From Blautia sp. (GTDB lineage: Bacteria; Bacillota; Clostridia; Lachnospirales; Lachnospiraceae): a stretch of 44,242 nucleotides of DNA. The notes under the pieces are model-generated. The model was not told where the DNA came from, did no database searches, and saw only the letters and a program-made list of their open reading frames with translations. Below are positions 1-7,720 of the stretch, in pieces. The stretch covers positions 1-44,242 of the forward strand of contig JAFVGK010000014.1 in assembly GCA_017475035.1 (NCBI GenBank), given 5' to 3'. Position numbers and translations under genes: made by a program. Positions within the stretch are counted from its first letter, which is position 1. Each line of letters starts with the position of its first letter.

Positions 1-1
1 C

Positions 2-49
2 TCGGATCAGGTCCCACCATTGGACGCAATCCTGAAAAAAGCTCTTTAA
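2..49 (+). CDS. possible 3' tail of an upstream gene
   Basis: A short reading frame enters from the left edge and ends at TAA 47-49 (tail reads SDQVPPLDAILKKAL). A hairpin with a T run follows at 106-135, which suits the end of a plus-strand gene. The residues faintly recall the PPxDAIL stretch near the end of NAD synthetases, but 15 residues cannot support a name. Frame 1 stays open to 159 but runs through the terminator, so it is less likely. Confidence 0.25.
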   Translation, partial: SDQVPPLDAILKKAL

Positions 50-105
50 CAATTCTGCTGATCGTATGCTGTATGCGCCACAGCTTCAAAGAGTACCTTG
101 CCGCT

Positions 106-135
106 AAGCCAGCCTCCTGCCCTGGCTTCGTTTTT
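106..135 (+). terminator. rho-independent terminator
   Basis: AAGCCAG (106-112) pairs with CTGGCTT (122-128) and is followed by CGTTTTTC. It would end a plus-strand transcript entering from the left edge. Confidence 0.5.
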
Positions 136-183
136 CTGATGGGGAAGAGTTTTTCTTAAAAGTTTTTTTCTTCCCACGGCTCC

Positions 184-229
184 CTTGCATGGTGCTATAG
201 TAGCACGGGAAATCCGGGGTGTCATTAAA
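184..229. repeat. dispersed repeat R1, copy A
   Basis: About 45 bp almost identical to 9388-9432, with one difference over the core (GGTGCTATAG here, GGTACTATAG there). Read on the minus strand it holds ATGACA, 17 nt, TACTAT, so it may be a promoter-like element. It stands next to repeat R2 here but 2 kb from R2 in the other copy. Confidence 0.6.
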
Positions 230-302
230 CCTATAGTTTACACTGAGCTTTGTTGTCTGAAAGATGTCATCAAAATACCGGGGGGGGTACTTACCAAACA
301 TT

Positions 303-497
303 AAAATCTCTTCATCCACCTCTAACAAGAGAAAACATAAAAATGCCCTGTGCAATGGTCTGAATCAAACCACCACACAGGGCTTTTTCCTTTAAGCTCT
401 TATAAAACCTCTTCCGCAAAACAGTCCGACGATCAAAATCGGAAGCCAGATACCGCTAAAACCGCCCAGCAGCATTGCCGCCAGGAAAAGCACAGGT
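303..497. repeat. dispersed repeat R2, copy A
   Basis: About 195 bp closely matching 7188-7383. It contains the last third of the small membrane-protein gene seen intact at 7274-7498, its terminator hairpin (341-383 here) and a shared sequence beyond it. The match stops abruptly near 490. Apart from this repeat and R1, I see no gene in 50-601. Confidence 0.75.
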
Positions 498-499
498 TT
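392..499 (-). pseudogene. 3' fragment of small membrane-protein gene
   Basis: On the minus strand this reads the C-terminal ~30 residues of the 7274-7498 protein (LLGGFSGIWLPILIVGLF region), still in frame and ending at the same stop. The 5' part, start codon and ribosome site are missing. It is a partial duplication whose terminator hairpin still follows. No function is expected. Confidence 0.7.
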
Positions 500-601
500 C
501 TTTTGTTTTTGATGAGCAGAGCATATCACGAGAACATAAAAAATAAGGCGAATTACATTAAAGGAAAATTTAAAAGAAGATGCAGGAGACGTGAGAACGG
601 A

Positions 602-1273
602 TCAACCAAACAGCAAATTCGCCGCCTTTTCAAGCTCCCTTCGTTCCTGAGAATCATCGTATCCGCTTTCCTTATCATCTATGCCTTTTACAGGATCAAT
701 TGAAAACAGGCCATCACGGTTGCAATAGAAAAAGATTCTTTTGACTCCCCTGATCTTGAACCTGGCTTCGGCATTTCCCTCCGGATAAAGCTTCACCATC
801 TGCATATCACCGGATGAAGCTGCCGCCACAAACGAAATGTAATGTTCCTTCGTCATGCTGTGATCAATCCGTACATAATACTCATCTTCTACACGCTCAA
901 TAAAAATCATGTGACGCTCCTCTGTCGATTCTGCCACTAATGGCGTAAGCTGAATGCCATGACAATGAATTGCCGCTTCTCCCATACTATGTATCAGATT
1001 CCCGCAAATCGGACAGACATAGAACTTCGACCGCAGCATATTTGCGGATACATTCGCGTTATGAATCGTATTCCCGGATATCAGCTCCGTTACCGAAATC
1101 CTGAACGCCTTCGCAATTGGCTCCAGCAGTGTAATATCCGGATAGCCTTTGGCATTTTCCCATTTTGAGACTGCCTTATCACTCACTCCAAGTTTTTCCG
1201 CCAGCTGCAGCTGGGTCATCCTGTTCTTTTCACGTAGTTCTTTAATAGCTGCGCCTGTAACATATTGGTTCAT
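602..1273 (-). CDS. XRE-type HTH regulator fused to a desulfoferrodoxin-like domain
   Basis: A 223-residue protein. Residues 5-65 are a Cro/C1-type helix-turn-helix (MTQLQLAEKLGVSDKAVSKW). Residues 84-190 resemble desulfoferrodoxin (superoxide reductase). There is a desulforedoxin-like knuckle C87-x2-C90 ... C104-H105, where the family has Cys-Cys. The SOR-like module shows E119-R120-H121, H138 and H144 (HSMTKEHYI) and C184 in YCNRDG. Classical superoxide reductase iron is held by four His and one Cys; the usual final His (CNxHG) is Asp187 here. I infer a redox- or metal-sensing transcription factor, not a working reductase. The start at 1273 was chosen because GGAGGTGA lies just upstream; an in-frame ATG at 1309 lacks a ribosome site. 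It stands alone, with repeat R3 over its promoter. Confidence 0.8.
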   Translation of the reverse strand: MNQYVTGAAIKELREKNRMTQLQLAEKLGVSDKAVSKWENAKGYPDITLLEPIAKAFRISVTELISGNTIHNANVSANMLRSKFYVCPICGNLIHSMGEAAIHCHGIQLTPLVAESTEERHMIFIERVEDEYYVRIDHSMTKEHYISFVAAASSGDMQMVKLYPEGNAEARFKIRGVKRIFFYCNRDGLFSIDPVKGIDDKESGYDDSQERRELEKAANLLFG

Positions 1274-1302
1274 GTTTATTCTCACCTCCATGTACAGATT
1301 GT

Positions 1303-1343
1303 AAACCAAAGGCTATGAATATGGTACCTACGGAAAGTAGAAT
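1303..1343. repeat. repeat R3 copy A, in HTH-gene promoter region
   Basis: About 41 bp matching 6526-6567 at most positions (shared core AACCAAAGGCTATGAATATG). In the minus-strand sense it ends at a possible -10 (TACAAT) about 35 nt before the HTH start. The other copy lies upstream of the WYL gene, also ending at a -10-like TATAGT, so this is probably a shared promoter-proximal element. Confidence 0.6.
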
Positions 1344-1367
1344 CCGAGCAGTCTCCTGACAATAGCT

Positions 1368-2246
1368 TTACAGATTAAAGATACTCATCTGCGTATACTT
1401 ATCCGGCAGTTCCCGCATAAATCTGAAACAATCGTCCGAGGTTGACAGGATTCCATTATCCTTACAGATTCTCCGGAATATCCCCGTCAATTCTTTTGCA
1501 TTCGGACTTGGCAGCTCATACGCATTCCCATATCGTTTTATATACTGCTCTTTCATCCCCGGAAAATGCCTGTCAAGTGCTGAATAATAATATTCCCGGT
1601 CCCCTTCCCGGAGTGTAAGTCCCATACCGAAATCCATAATGCCCTTCACACCGGTTCTGACACATTCGTTAAGAATTGCCGTGACGTTATCCTTCGTATC
1701 ATTGATAAACGGCAGAATCGGCGTAAGCCATACAACTGTAGGAATGCCTTTTTCCTGCATCCTTTCAAGCACCTCTATGCGGCGTTTTGTATTGCATACG
1801 TTCGGCTCCAATATCCGGCACAGATCGTCATCATAAGTCGTAAGCGTCATCTGCACTACGCATTTTGCAGACCGGTTAATCTCAGAGAGCAAATCGATAT
1901 CCTGAAGAATGCGGTCAGATTTTGTCTGAACCGCAGCACCGAATCCATATTTCAGAATAATCTCCAGGCATCTTCTTGTCAGCCGCAGTTCTTCCTCACA
2001 ATGCATATACGGATCCGACATCGCACCTGTTCCGATCATGCACTTTTTTCTTTTCGATTTCAGTGCCTTTTCCAGAAGCTCCGGCGCATTCAGCTTCACT
2101 TCAATATCTTCAAAGGGATGTGTGAACTGATAGCACCTGCTCCTGCTGTCACAGTAAATACAGCCGTGAGTACATCCCCGGTATATGTTCATTCCATAGT
2201 ATCCGCCGCTGCCGGTCAGAATCCCCTTTGCATCCACAAAATGCAT
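1368..2246 (-). CDS. radical SAM protein, spore photoproduct lyase/Rv2578c type
   Basis: A 292-residue radical SAM enzyme. C25-x3-C29-x2-C32 (RGCTHGCIYC) supplies the [4Fe-4S] cluster that cleaves S-adenosylmethionine. The opening (GYYGMNIYRGC), the FGAAVQTKSDRIL strand and the VVWLTPILPFINDT stretch are typical of the group annotated as SPL-family or 'DNA repair photolyase' radical SAM proteins. The true substrate of this short version is not known, and it lacks features that would prove photoproduct lyase activity. The start is supported by AAAGGAG 10 nt upstream. It follows the Sel1-pyrophosphatase gene on the same strand, with repeat L2 between them, so cotranscription is possible. Confidence 0.85.
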   Translation of the reverse strand: MHFVDAKGILTGSGGYYGMNIYRGCTHGCIYCDSRSRCYQFTHPFEDIEVKLNAPELLEKALKSKRKKCMIGTGAMSDPYMHCEEELRLTRRCLEIILKYGFGAAVQTKSDRILQDIDLLSEINRSAKCVVQMTLTTYDDDLCRILEPNVCNTKRRIEVLERMQEKGIPTVVWLTPILPFINDTKDNVTAILNECVRTGVKGIMDFGMGLTLREGDREYYYSALDRHFPGMKEQYIKRYGNAYELPSPNAKELTGIFRRICKDNGILSTSDDCFRFMRELPDKYTQMSIFNL

Positions 2247-2285
2247 TTTCCGGTCTCCTTTGTTTTAATCGGAGTTTTTCTGCTG

Positions 2286-2356
2286 TAAGGATCTGCGCAC
2301 AAATAACCTTTACATCTGCCGCGTCTGAATCCGCCCAGACTGCATTGTTGTCAGTC
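2286..2356 (-). repeat. leader repeat L2, copy A
   Basis: About 70 bp that in minus-strand sense reads GGGCGGATTCAGACG then GATGTAAAGGTTAT and CAGATCCT. It matches 24210-24282 at roughly four of five positions. In both places it lies in the gap before a gene, in that gene's sense: here about 40 nt before the radical SAM start, there about 25 nt before dctQ. Its role is unknown. Confidence 0.65.
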
Positions 2357-2402
2357 GCCGCAGAGAGCTTTGCTTCTTTCACACCTCGTAATCAACAGCG
2401 CG

Positions 2403-4112
2403 TCATTCATGAGGATGGGCGTTCAGGTACTCTGTCAATCCGGGCACAAATTTGCTTTTTCTGCCCAGCCCCCCATTTCTGAATATATACGAGGTGCCGT
2501 CATACTCATCATAGCCCGGGAATGCCACTTCAAAGACATCTCTGGACAGCCCGTCGCAGGAGACGATAAAGTCAGTTTTCACATCGTCCTCCCGTATCCC
2601 GACTCCGGCATACAAAAGATCCACCTGTACCGACTCAAAGCCCTGGGGAAGCGCCTCCTTCATGCGTTCCGCCATCTCCCTGGCATGATCCTCATCAATC
2701 ACGCTGACCATTCCGATACCGAATTTTACGCCGGAAACCTCATATTCCTTGTAATCGGAAAAGAGTATCTCCTCACTGGTCATGCCATCATAGGACAATG
2801 CTTCGGAATGAAGACCCTGATAGAAATTCTTCACATCCGTTATTCCGGCGAGCCCGGCAAGCCTGACGACCGCCTGCCGATCCGCTTCCGTAACGGTTGT
2901 CCCGGTCAGATTCGCAGTATCGGACAATATCGCGCCAAGGAGCAGTGTCGCGGTTGTCTTGTCGATTTCAATACCGTAATTCAGATAATCTAACCAGATG
3001 ATGGTGGCGGTAGCGCCAATCGGCTTTGCCTCATAAACCAGCTGATGACCGGTTGTGACGCTTCCGACCCCATGGTGGTCGATGATTCCGACGATATGCG
3101 CATCCTCCATACCCTTCACGGCCTGGGCGTATTCACTGTGGTCCACGAGGAATATGGACTTGCCCGCAGCATCCTCCATTACCGGCGGCGCTTCAACGCC
3201 TGCCGTTTCCAGGATGTACGCGGTCTCCCTGTTCACAGGCGCAGTGACTGCCGCATTTGCTGTATAGCCCAGCATGGTCAGCAGGCGGGCATATGCGATG
3301 GCGCTGCATACAGTATCCGAATCCGGGCTGCAGTGTCCGATGACATAGGCTGGGCTGTTCTCGATACTCATATTGGCGATGCTCTCCCGATTCAACGCAT
3401 ACAGCCACTCCCTGTCCTCTTCTTCGTCATGGGGAACCACATAGGCAATTATTTTCCCTTCATCAACCAATCTGTTCAGCTGTTCATCGGCAGCCTCCTC
3501 ACCATTGTCCGCCGCTTCGTGATAGTACTCCACTGCCTTGTCCAGGGATTGCTCCACTGCCCATCCGTTTTCATACATATATCCGATGCAGATCCGGGCA
3601 TAATCTGATCCTTTGTCAAGCGCTGCCTGATAGTACTCCATCGCCTTCTCATAGTCCTGTTTTACGCCGGAGCCTTTTTCATACATCTGCCCGATTTTAT
3701 TGAGCGCCATTGCGTGACCCTGATCCGCTGCCAGCTGATAGTATTCCAATGCCATCTCGCAGGACTGTTCAACACCATGGCCTTCTTCATATTCCAGGCC
3801 AAGATTATATTGGGCTGATGCCAGTCCCTGGTCCGCCGCCAGTTGATAATACAAAATTGCCTTTTCATATGACTGCTCGACGCCCAGTCCTTCTTCATAC
3901 AGATAAGCCAGGCTGTTCTGCGCTTTTGCAAGCCCCCGCTCTGCAGCCAGTTCAAAGTACGCTGCCGCCCCGGCGTAATCCATCGCATCAGAAGCGGTCA
4001 CACCTGCATTGTAGATTTCTTCCACGGTGAAGCCCATAGAATTCTCTTCTGCCGCGGCTGGCTCGGTAAAAGTGACGATCAGGGAAATGAGAAGGATCCG
4101 GATCAGAAACAT
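2403..4112 (-). CDS. exported Sel1-repeat protein fused to family II (Mn-dependent) inorganic pyrophosphatase
   Basis: A 569-residue fusion. Residues 1-21 look like a signal peptide (hydrophobic FLIRILLISLIVTF, then AAA-E). Residues ~28-205 form five Sel1/TPR-like repeats (A..YY..AADQG.A.AQ..LG..YE.G.GV.Q). Residues ~253-565 are a DHH-family Mn pyrophosphatase with GHCSPDSD (259-266), DHSE (324-327), DHH (345-347), SDT (397-399) and, in the DHHA2 part, GRKSKFVP (550-557). All the usual metal ligands are present, so activity hydrolysing PPi to phosphate is likely. Family II enzymes are normally cytoplasmic and about 310 residues, so a secreted Sel1 fusion is odd. The ribosome site AAGGAG is 20 nt from this ATG but well placed for an out-of-frame ATG at 4129, so the start is uncertain. 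It lies downstream of the two WYL genes. Confidence 0.85.
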   Translation of the reverse strand: MFLIRILLISLIVTFTEPAAAEENSMGFTVEEIYNAGVTASDAMDYAGAAAYFELAAERGLAKAQNSLAYLYEEGLGVEQSYEKAILYYQLAADQGLASAQYNLGLEYEEGHGVEQSCEMALEYYQLAADQGHAMALNKIGQMYEKGSGVKQDYEKAMEYYQAALDKGSDYARICIGYMYENGWAVEQSLDKAVEYYHEAADNGEEAADEQLNRLVDEGKIIAYVVPHDEEEDREWLYALNRESIANMSIENSPAYVIGHCSPDSDTVCSAIAYARLLTMLGYTANAAVTAPVNRETAYILETAGVEAPPVMEDAAGKSIFLVDHSEYAQAVKGMEDAHIVGIIDHHGVGSVTTGHQLVYEAKPIGATATIIWLDYLNYGIEIDKTTATLLLGAILSDTANLTGTTVTEADRQAVVRLAGLAGITDVKNFYQGLHSEALSYDGMTSEEILFSDYKEYEVSGVKFGIGMVSVIDEDHAREMAERMKEALPQGFESVQVDLLYAGVGIREDDVKTDFIVSCDGLSRDVFEVAFPGYDEYDGTSYIFRNGGLGRKSKFVPGLTEYLNAHPHE

Positions 4113-4129
4113 TGAGAACTGTTTTTCAT
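4103..4129 (-). other. short reading frame overlapping the Sel1-PPase start
   Basis: ATG at 4129 is well placed behind AAGGAG and reads eight codons (MKNSSQCF) to a TGA that overlaps the start region of the next frame. It is either a leader peptide coupled to translation of the fusion, or a sign of a 1-base frameshift that split the natural signal-peptide start (MKNSS followed by FLIRILLIS). Confidence 0.4.
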
Positions 4130-4168
4130 GTTGCTTTTCTCCTTTTTCATTATTTTTATCATCGGTTA

Positions 4169-5122
4169 TTATTTCTTTTCGCGATCAGGTACACTGTCCG
4201 CATCCGATTCTCCCGGCAAAAATGCCGCAAGTTGTTTCTGTCTGTCGATCCGCTCACACAACAGACTGATAAAACTCTCCGGCTCTGTCACTCTGATTAC
4301 TGAACCAAAGGAAAGGATGCGGATCACCATCTCGGTTTCATCCTGCCTGTCATATTTGATCGTAACCCGATATCTGCGGCCATCCAATCTCTTCGTTTCC
4401 TTCTCCAGATGGGAAAAATGAAGCAGTACCCGATCAAGGGCATTGCGACGGTCTTCCAGTTCAAAAGTAACCGTATCCGTCGTTGCCGCCGAGAGCGGCA
4501 TCGGCTCATCTCTGTGAGCAAACCTGCATTCCGTAATCCGCGACAGATTGATAACCCAGCGTCGCTTCCAGCCTGCCGCAACCAGCCTGAACCGGTCATC
4601 CTTTTCGGAATACTCCAGATAATATGGAGTCACAACCAGTTTCGGCTGCGCATGCAGTCTTGATTCAAAAGAAATGTACAGATTGCGGTTTTCCCGGAGG
4701 GCCTGCAGGATGGTCTGAAAATGGCGGACATAATCGGGGTTTTGGTAATCATCGCCGTCAGAATAGCGGTCATAATAAACTGTCATATCCGGCGTGAACA
4801 GGGGAGCGACATCCTCAAGCCCGGTCATATCCGGATTGAAAAGCCGGATCCGCGGGTCAAGCAGCACTGCTTTCATCCAACGCTTCTCCAGAACCGTAAG
4901 AGGCATGGCCGGCTCTTGTTCCAGAGGAGTAGAGAGATCCTTGTGGAGCAGCCGCCATTTTTCCCCCTTCAGCCCATCCGGGATCGTCAGCAGGCTTTCT
5001 CCGAATGCGTGCTCCTGCACAAGGGAATTCAGCTCTTTCCCTGTCAGATTGCCGCGCACAGCTACCCTCAGAACAGAGGCGGCGGTATGATAATAGCTGC
5101 TGTAGATTTCATGAAACAGCAT
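4169..5122 (-). CDS. WYL-domain regulator, short partner
   Basis: A 317-residue protein whose middle part (~130-215) is a WYL domain: LRENRNLYISFES, then VTPYYLEYSEKDDRFRLVAAG, then RRWVINLSRITECRF. WYL domains sense ligands, often nucleic-acid or nucleotide-like, in bacterial regulators. No clear N-terminal DNA-binding helix-turn-helix is seen; the first ~120 residues are unassigned. The start at 5122 follows GGAGGTGA; the longer frame from 5215 has no ribosome site. It overlaps the end of the longer WYL gene by 14 nt, so the two are translationally coupled and may act as a heteromer, as PafB/PafC do (inference). Confidence 0.8.
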   Translation of the reverse strand: MLFHEIYSSYYHTAASVLRVAVRGNLTGKELNSLVQEHAFGESLLTIPDGLKGEKWRLLHKDLSTPLEQEPAMPLTVLEKRWMKAVLLDPRIRLFNPDMTGLEDVAPLFTPDMTVYYDRYSDGDDYQNPDYVRHFQTILQALRENRNLYISFESRLHAQPKLVVTPYYLEYSEKDDRFRLVAAGWKRRWVINLSRITECRFAHRDEPMPLSAATTDTVTFELEDRRNALDRVLLHFSHLEKETKRLDGRRYRVTIKYDRQDETEMVIRILSFGSVIRVTEPESFISLLCERIDRQKQLAAFLPGESDADSVPDREKK

Positions 5123-6410
5123 CGCTTTCACCTCCATTTCCGCCCCCGATCTCTGATTGGGAGAGCCGCGCGGCTTTGAGCGCTTCAGAGCCTCTCTGCA
5201 AGGAGAAGCTGCCATACATTTGCGTCAGCTCGTCAAAATCCTTCCAGAAACGGGTAATAACGCGCTTGTCTGTACATTGCAGCTCTGTCACCCGGCCTGT
5301 AAACGTCCGAAGCCACGGAACCATCTCAAGCGCATCATAAACATCTGCCGAAAACCGCCAGTGATTCTCATCAACCTGCTCCACAGATCCGCATCGTTTT
5401 TCCCGCTCAAGCCTGTCGATGATGTGCCCTTCATCCGGCCCGACAAAAACAGTCATATCGACATGCTCCAGATGGGTGCAGTTATTTCCGGTCACCCCCC
5501 AGACATGGGAGCAAAAATCATCCAGACGCAAGGTCATATCTGCGGGATAATCGAAAACGTCTCCCGTTTTCACATGGTCAATCAGATCTGCCCGGTAAAA
5601 AGCAAACCGTTCGTTTGCAGGAGACCAGGCCAGAAGATATTGCCGTCCTGTCTGCGTACCGATATAGACCTTCAGCGGCAGAACCGCGGCAGATTGCTTT
5701 CCGGCAGAAAAGGTAAGCAGGCGGTGCTCTCCGATCGCAGAAAACAGTTCATACAGCACTTCACTGTCAAGCGCGTTCAGAATATAATGGTGCTTGAAGC
5801 GGAACTGCCCGAATTTCTCCGGCAGACGATCCTGCATAAAGGAACCGATCACCCCCAGCGGTGAGGCTTCGGAGAAAAACGCTGCGGCAGCATCCCAGGT
5901 GGAGAGGTCAACGTGATCCTCGCTGAGCATATAGATTGTTTCGCGTCCTTTTTTTTCCGCGAGGACCAGGCCCAGGGCAGAATACTCCCTGAGCTTTTTT
6001 CGTACCGTGGACTCGTCCGGGAGGTCATCCGTTTCAAACTCAGAGAGCCGATCCGCCAGTTCATCCATAATCCCGGTAATGGACAGACCATCGGTGACTT
6101 TCAGAATATCCAGAATATGAAAATGCAGGGTGATGTCCCTGTCCGTGAAGCTTTTCGTCCGGAACGCCCGGTACAAAGGATTTTCCGGAATAGACCGGCT
6201 GTCCACCGAGAGGAATACACGCCGCCCGTCTTCATCCTGTCCGAACGACATGTATTCGCCCAGCCAGCTTTCCACCCGCCGCCTCTCATTGTCATAGCTT
6301 CTGGCGCTTTTCTGGGTAAACTCATCCCGGTGCCGGAAGCCGTATACATAGAAAGAGCGAAGGTATGTCCGGATTCGGCTGAAGTTTTTAATCAGTTCAC
6401 TGTATGCCAT
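5109..6410 (-). CDS. WYL-domain regulator with winged helix, long partner
   Basis: A 433-residue protein. Residues ~85-170 look like a winged helix (ITLHFHILDILKVTDGLSITGIMDEL, then STVRKKLREYSALGLV and the wing). Residues ~215-300 form a WYL core (LYELFSAIGEHRLLTFSAG, then VLPLKVYIGTQTGRQYLLAW, then FYRADLIDHV), followed by a C-terminal extension (TVFVGPDEGHIIDRLERE, the WCX-like part). It is probably the DNA-binding member of the WYL pair. The start at 6410 has GGGAGGTGA upstream. Its promoter region holds nested palindromes and repeat R3, which suggests autoregulation. The pair precedes the Sel1-PPase, a possible target or operon member. Confidence 0.8.
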   Translation of the reverse strand: MAYSELIKNFSRIRTYLRSFYVYGFRHRDEFTQKSARSYDNERRRVESWLGEYMSFGQDEDGRRVFLSVDSRSIPENPLYRAFRTKSFTDRDITLHFHILDILKVTDGLSITGIMDELADRLSEFETDDLPDESTVRKKLREYSALGLVLAEKKGRETIYMLSEDHVDLSTWDAAAAFFSEASPLGVIGSFMQDRLPEKFGQFRFKHHYILNALDSEVLYELFSAIGEHRLLTFSAGKQSAAVLPLKVYIGTQTGRQYLLAWSPANERFAFYRADLIDHVKTGDVFDYPADMTLRLDDFCSHVWGVTGNNCTHLEHVDMTVFVGPDEGHIIDRLEREKRCGSVEQVDENHWRFSADVYDALEMVPWLRTFTGRVTELQCTDKRVITRFWKDFDELTQMYGSFSLQRGSEALKAARLSQSEIGGGNGGESDAVS

Positions 6411-6457
6411 GCACGGTTCACCTCCCAAAACGAACAGAATACCTGCATTTTGATTCG

Positions 6458-6522
6458 TTTACTGCGCCGAATTTGCGCAGCATAAGCCACATATTTCCGC
6501 AGTAAATATATACGCGCGTATA
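6458..6522. promoter_or_regulatory. nested palindromes upstream of the WYL operon
   Basis: TTTACTGCG (6458-6466) pairs with CGCAGTAAA (6498-6506). TGCGC/GCGCA lie inside it, and a perfect 14-bp palindrome TATACGCGCGTATA lies at 6509-6522 next to a -10-like TATAGT on the minus strand. These are candidate operators for the WYL regulators. Confidence 0.5.
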
Positions 6523-6525
6523 CTA

Positions 6526-6567
6526 TAACCAAAGGCTATGAATATGATACCTGCGGAAAGCAGAACT
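6526..6567. repeat. repeat R3 copy B, WYL promoter region
   Basis: Partner of 1303-1343, same orientation. It ends against the TATACGCG palindrome and covers the likely -35 side of the WYL promoter. Confidence 0.6.
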
Positions 6568-6619
6568 TGTGCATGACTATCCGCAGAACGTTGGCATTGC
6601 TTTCTTCAGCCGTCTGTAC

Positions 6620-7072
6620 CTACAACTTATACTGCATAAAATTACCGTTTTTCACAAAACCAAAGTCCGTATACAACAGGACTCCCATATCTGAAGCTGT
6701 GATCTGCACTGTCCCGCAGCCATAGGTTCGTGCTTCATCCACCACACGACGCAGCAGCTCTTTCGCGATTCCCTGCCGACGATACTCCGGGTGAGTATAC
6801 ATGCTTGACAGCAAACCGATCCTGCCGTTTGGGCATCCGTAGTACGGCGGTTTTTCAACAAACGACATTCCGCTCGTACCGATGATTCTATCTCCATCCA
6901 CAGCAAGCCAGGATACAAAGGTTCCGTCAGCCATGTGACGTTCGTAGTACTCTTTCAATGCCGGAGTCAAATTGATTTTCTCCGTCGCTCCTTCTTCCCT
7001 GAGCTGGCTGATCCGCATCTGAATGAAAGTATCAAGATCTCCTTCATTCATTTTTCTGTATTTTATCTTCAT
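6620..7072 (-). CDS. GNAT-family N-acetyltransferase
   Basis: A 150-residue protein with a complete single GNAT fold: a first strand (MKIKYRKMNEGDLDTF), the central strand IIGTSGMSF, and motif A, MYTHPEYRRQGIAKELLRR (91-109), with the R-R-x-G-x-A acetyl-CoA pyrophosphate loop. It ends in YTDFGFVKNGNFMQYKL. The substrate cannot be read from the sequence. The start at residue 20 of the longer frame was chosen because the upstream part is not family-like; the ribosome site GGGGAA is only fair. It is transcribed after the small membrane protein but beyond that gene's terminator, so it is probably expressed from its own promoter. Confidence 0.8.
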   Translation of the reverse strand: MKIKYRKMNEGDLDTFIQMRISQLREEGATEKINLTPALKEYYERHMADGTFVSWLAVDGDRIIGTSGMSFVEKPPYYGCPNGRIGLLSSMYTHPEYRRQGIAKELLRRVVDEARTYGCGTVQITASDMGVLLYTDFGFVKNGNFMQYKL

Positions 7073-7187
7073 ACCAGTTCCCCATAGATTACAGAATTGT
7101 ATAAAAAGCCTCGTGCTTACATACTCCATAAATTGTTTTCATTGTTCTTTCTCTCATCAAAATGCCGGTTTTGCTTACTGACATTAT

Positions 7188-7383
7188 AATCTCTTCATCC
7201 ACCTCTAACAAGAAAAAACGCAAAAAAACCTGTGCAATGGTTTGAACAAAACCACCACACAGGGCTTTTTCCTTTAAGCTCTTATAAAACCTCTTCCGCA
7301 AAACAGGCCGACGATCAAAATCGGAAGCCAGATACCACTAAAGCCACCCAGAAGCACTGCCACCAGGAAAAGTACCGGACACA
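7188..7383. repeat. dispersed repeat R2, copy B (source copy)
   Basis: Matches 303-497. This copy includes the intact gene end and its terminator, so it is probably the donor of the fragment at 392-499. Confidence 0.75.
7222..7263 (-). terminator. rho-independent terminator of small membrane-protein gene
   Basis: In minus-strand sense CCTGTGTGGTGGTTT and AAACCATTGCACAGG form a hairpin followed by TTTTTTT, 11 nt after the stop codon. Confidence 0.8.
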
Positions 7384-7498
7384 GGCAGAACAGCCCAAGG
7401 CCGAAAACAAACTTTGCAGTTCCCCAGGCCAGGCGGATGCCAAGGCTTATAATGCCGGTTACCAGCATAATGGTCATTATGATTAAACCCATCAACAT
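7274..7498 (-). CDS. small hydrophobic membrane protein
   Basis: A 74-residue protein with two or three hydrophobic stretches: 2-24 (LMGLIIMTIMLVTGIISLGI), 28-52 and 52-68 (GIWLPILIVGLFCG). I do not recognise the family. The start is supported by AGGAGGG 7 nt upstream and a strong terminator follows, so it is likely a real monocistronic gene. Its 3' third is duplicated at 392-499. Confidence 0.65.
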   Translation of the reverse strand: MLMGLIIMTIMLVTGIISLGIRLAWGTAKFVFGLGLFCLCPVLFLVAVLLGGFSGIWLPILIVGLFCGRGFIRA

Positions 7499-7685
7499 GA
7501 TTGTTTCCCTCCTTTAAAATATTTCTGATTTATTAGAAAAAGAGGACCGAAGCCCCCTTTCATCCGGATCAATCCTGTGGTACCGTGTACCTTTAATATG
7601 CCTCTTCGTAAATTGGCATCCCTACATAAACAAAGTCAATCAGAGGACCGTCCTCTGGTTGTTGACTTTTCGCAACTTTTTTTCC

Positions 7686-7714
7686 ATGAAGTATTTGTTT
7701 CTATCTGGTATAAT
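7686..7714 (+). promoter_or_regulatory. promoter for the tRNA-like RNA
   Basis: A consensus -10, TATAAT (7709-7714), with TGG before it and a weak -35 (ATGAAG) 17 nt upstream. Transcription would begin near 7721, about 10 nt before the outer stem of the tRNA-like RNA. Confidence 0.5.
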
Positions 7715-7720
7715 ACGACC

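Noticed and set aside
1-159. Frame 1 open from the left edge to 159
   Set aside because: It reads straight through the 106-135 terminator, and its residues are low-complexity and unlike a protein family.
2149-2382. 77-codon minus-strand frame covering repeat L2
   Set aside because: It runs into the radical SAM gene in another frame and has no placed ribosome site; the resemblance to 24210-24282 is better explained as a DNA repeat.
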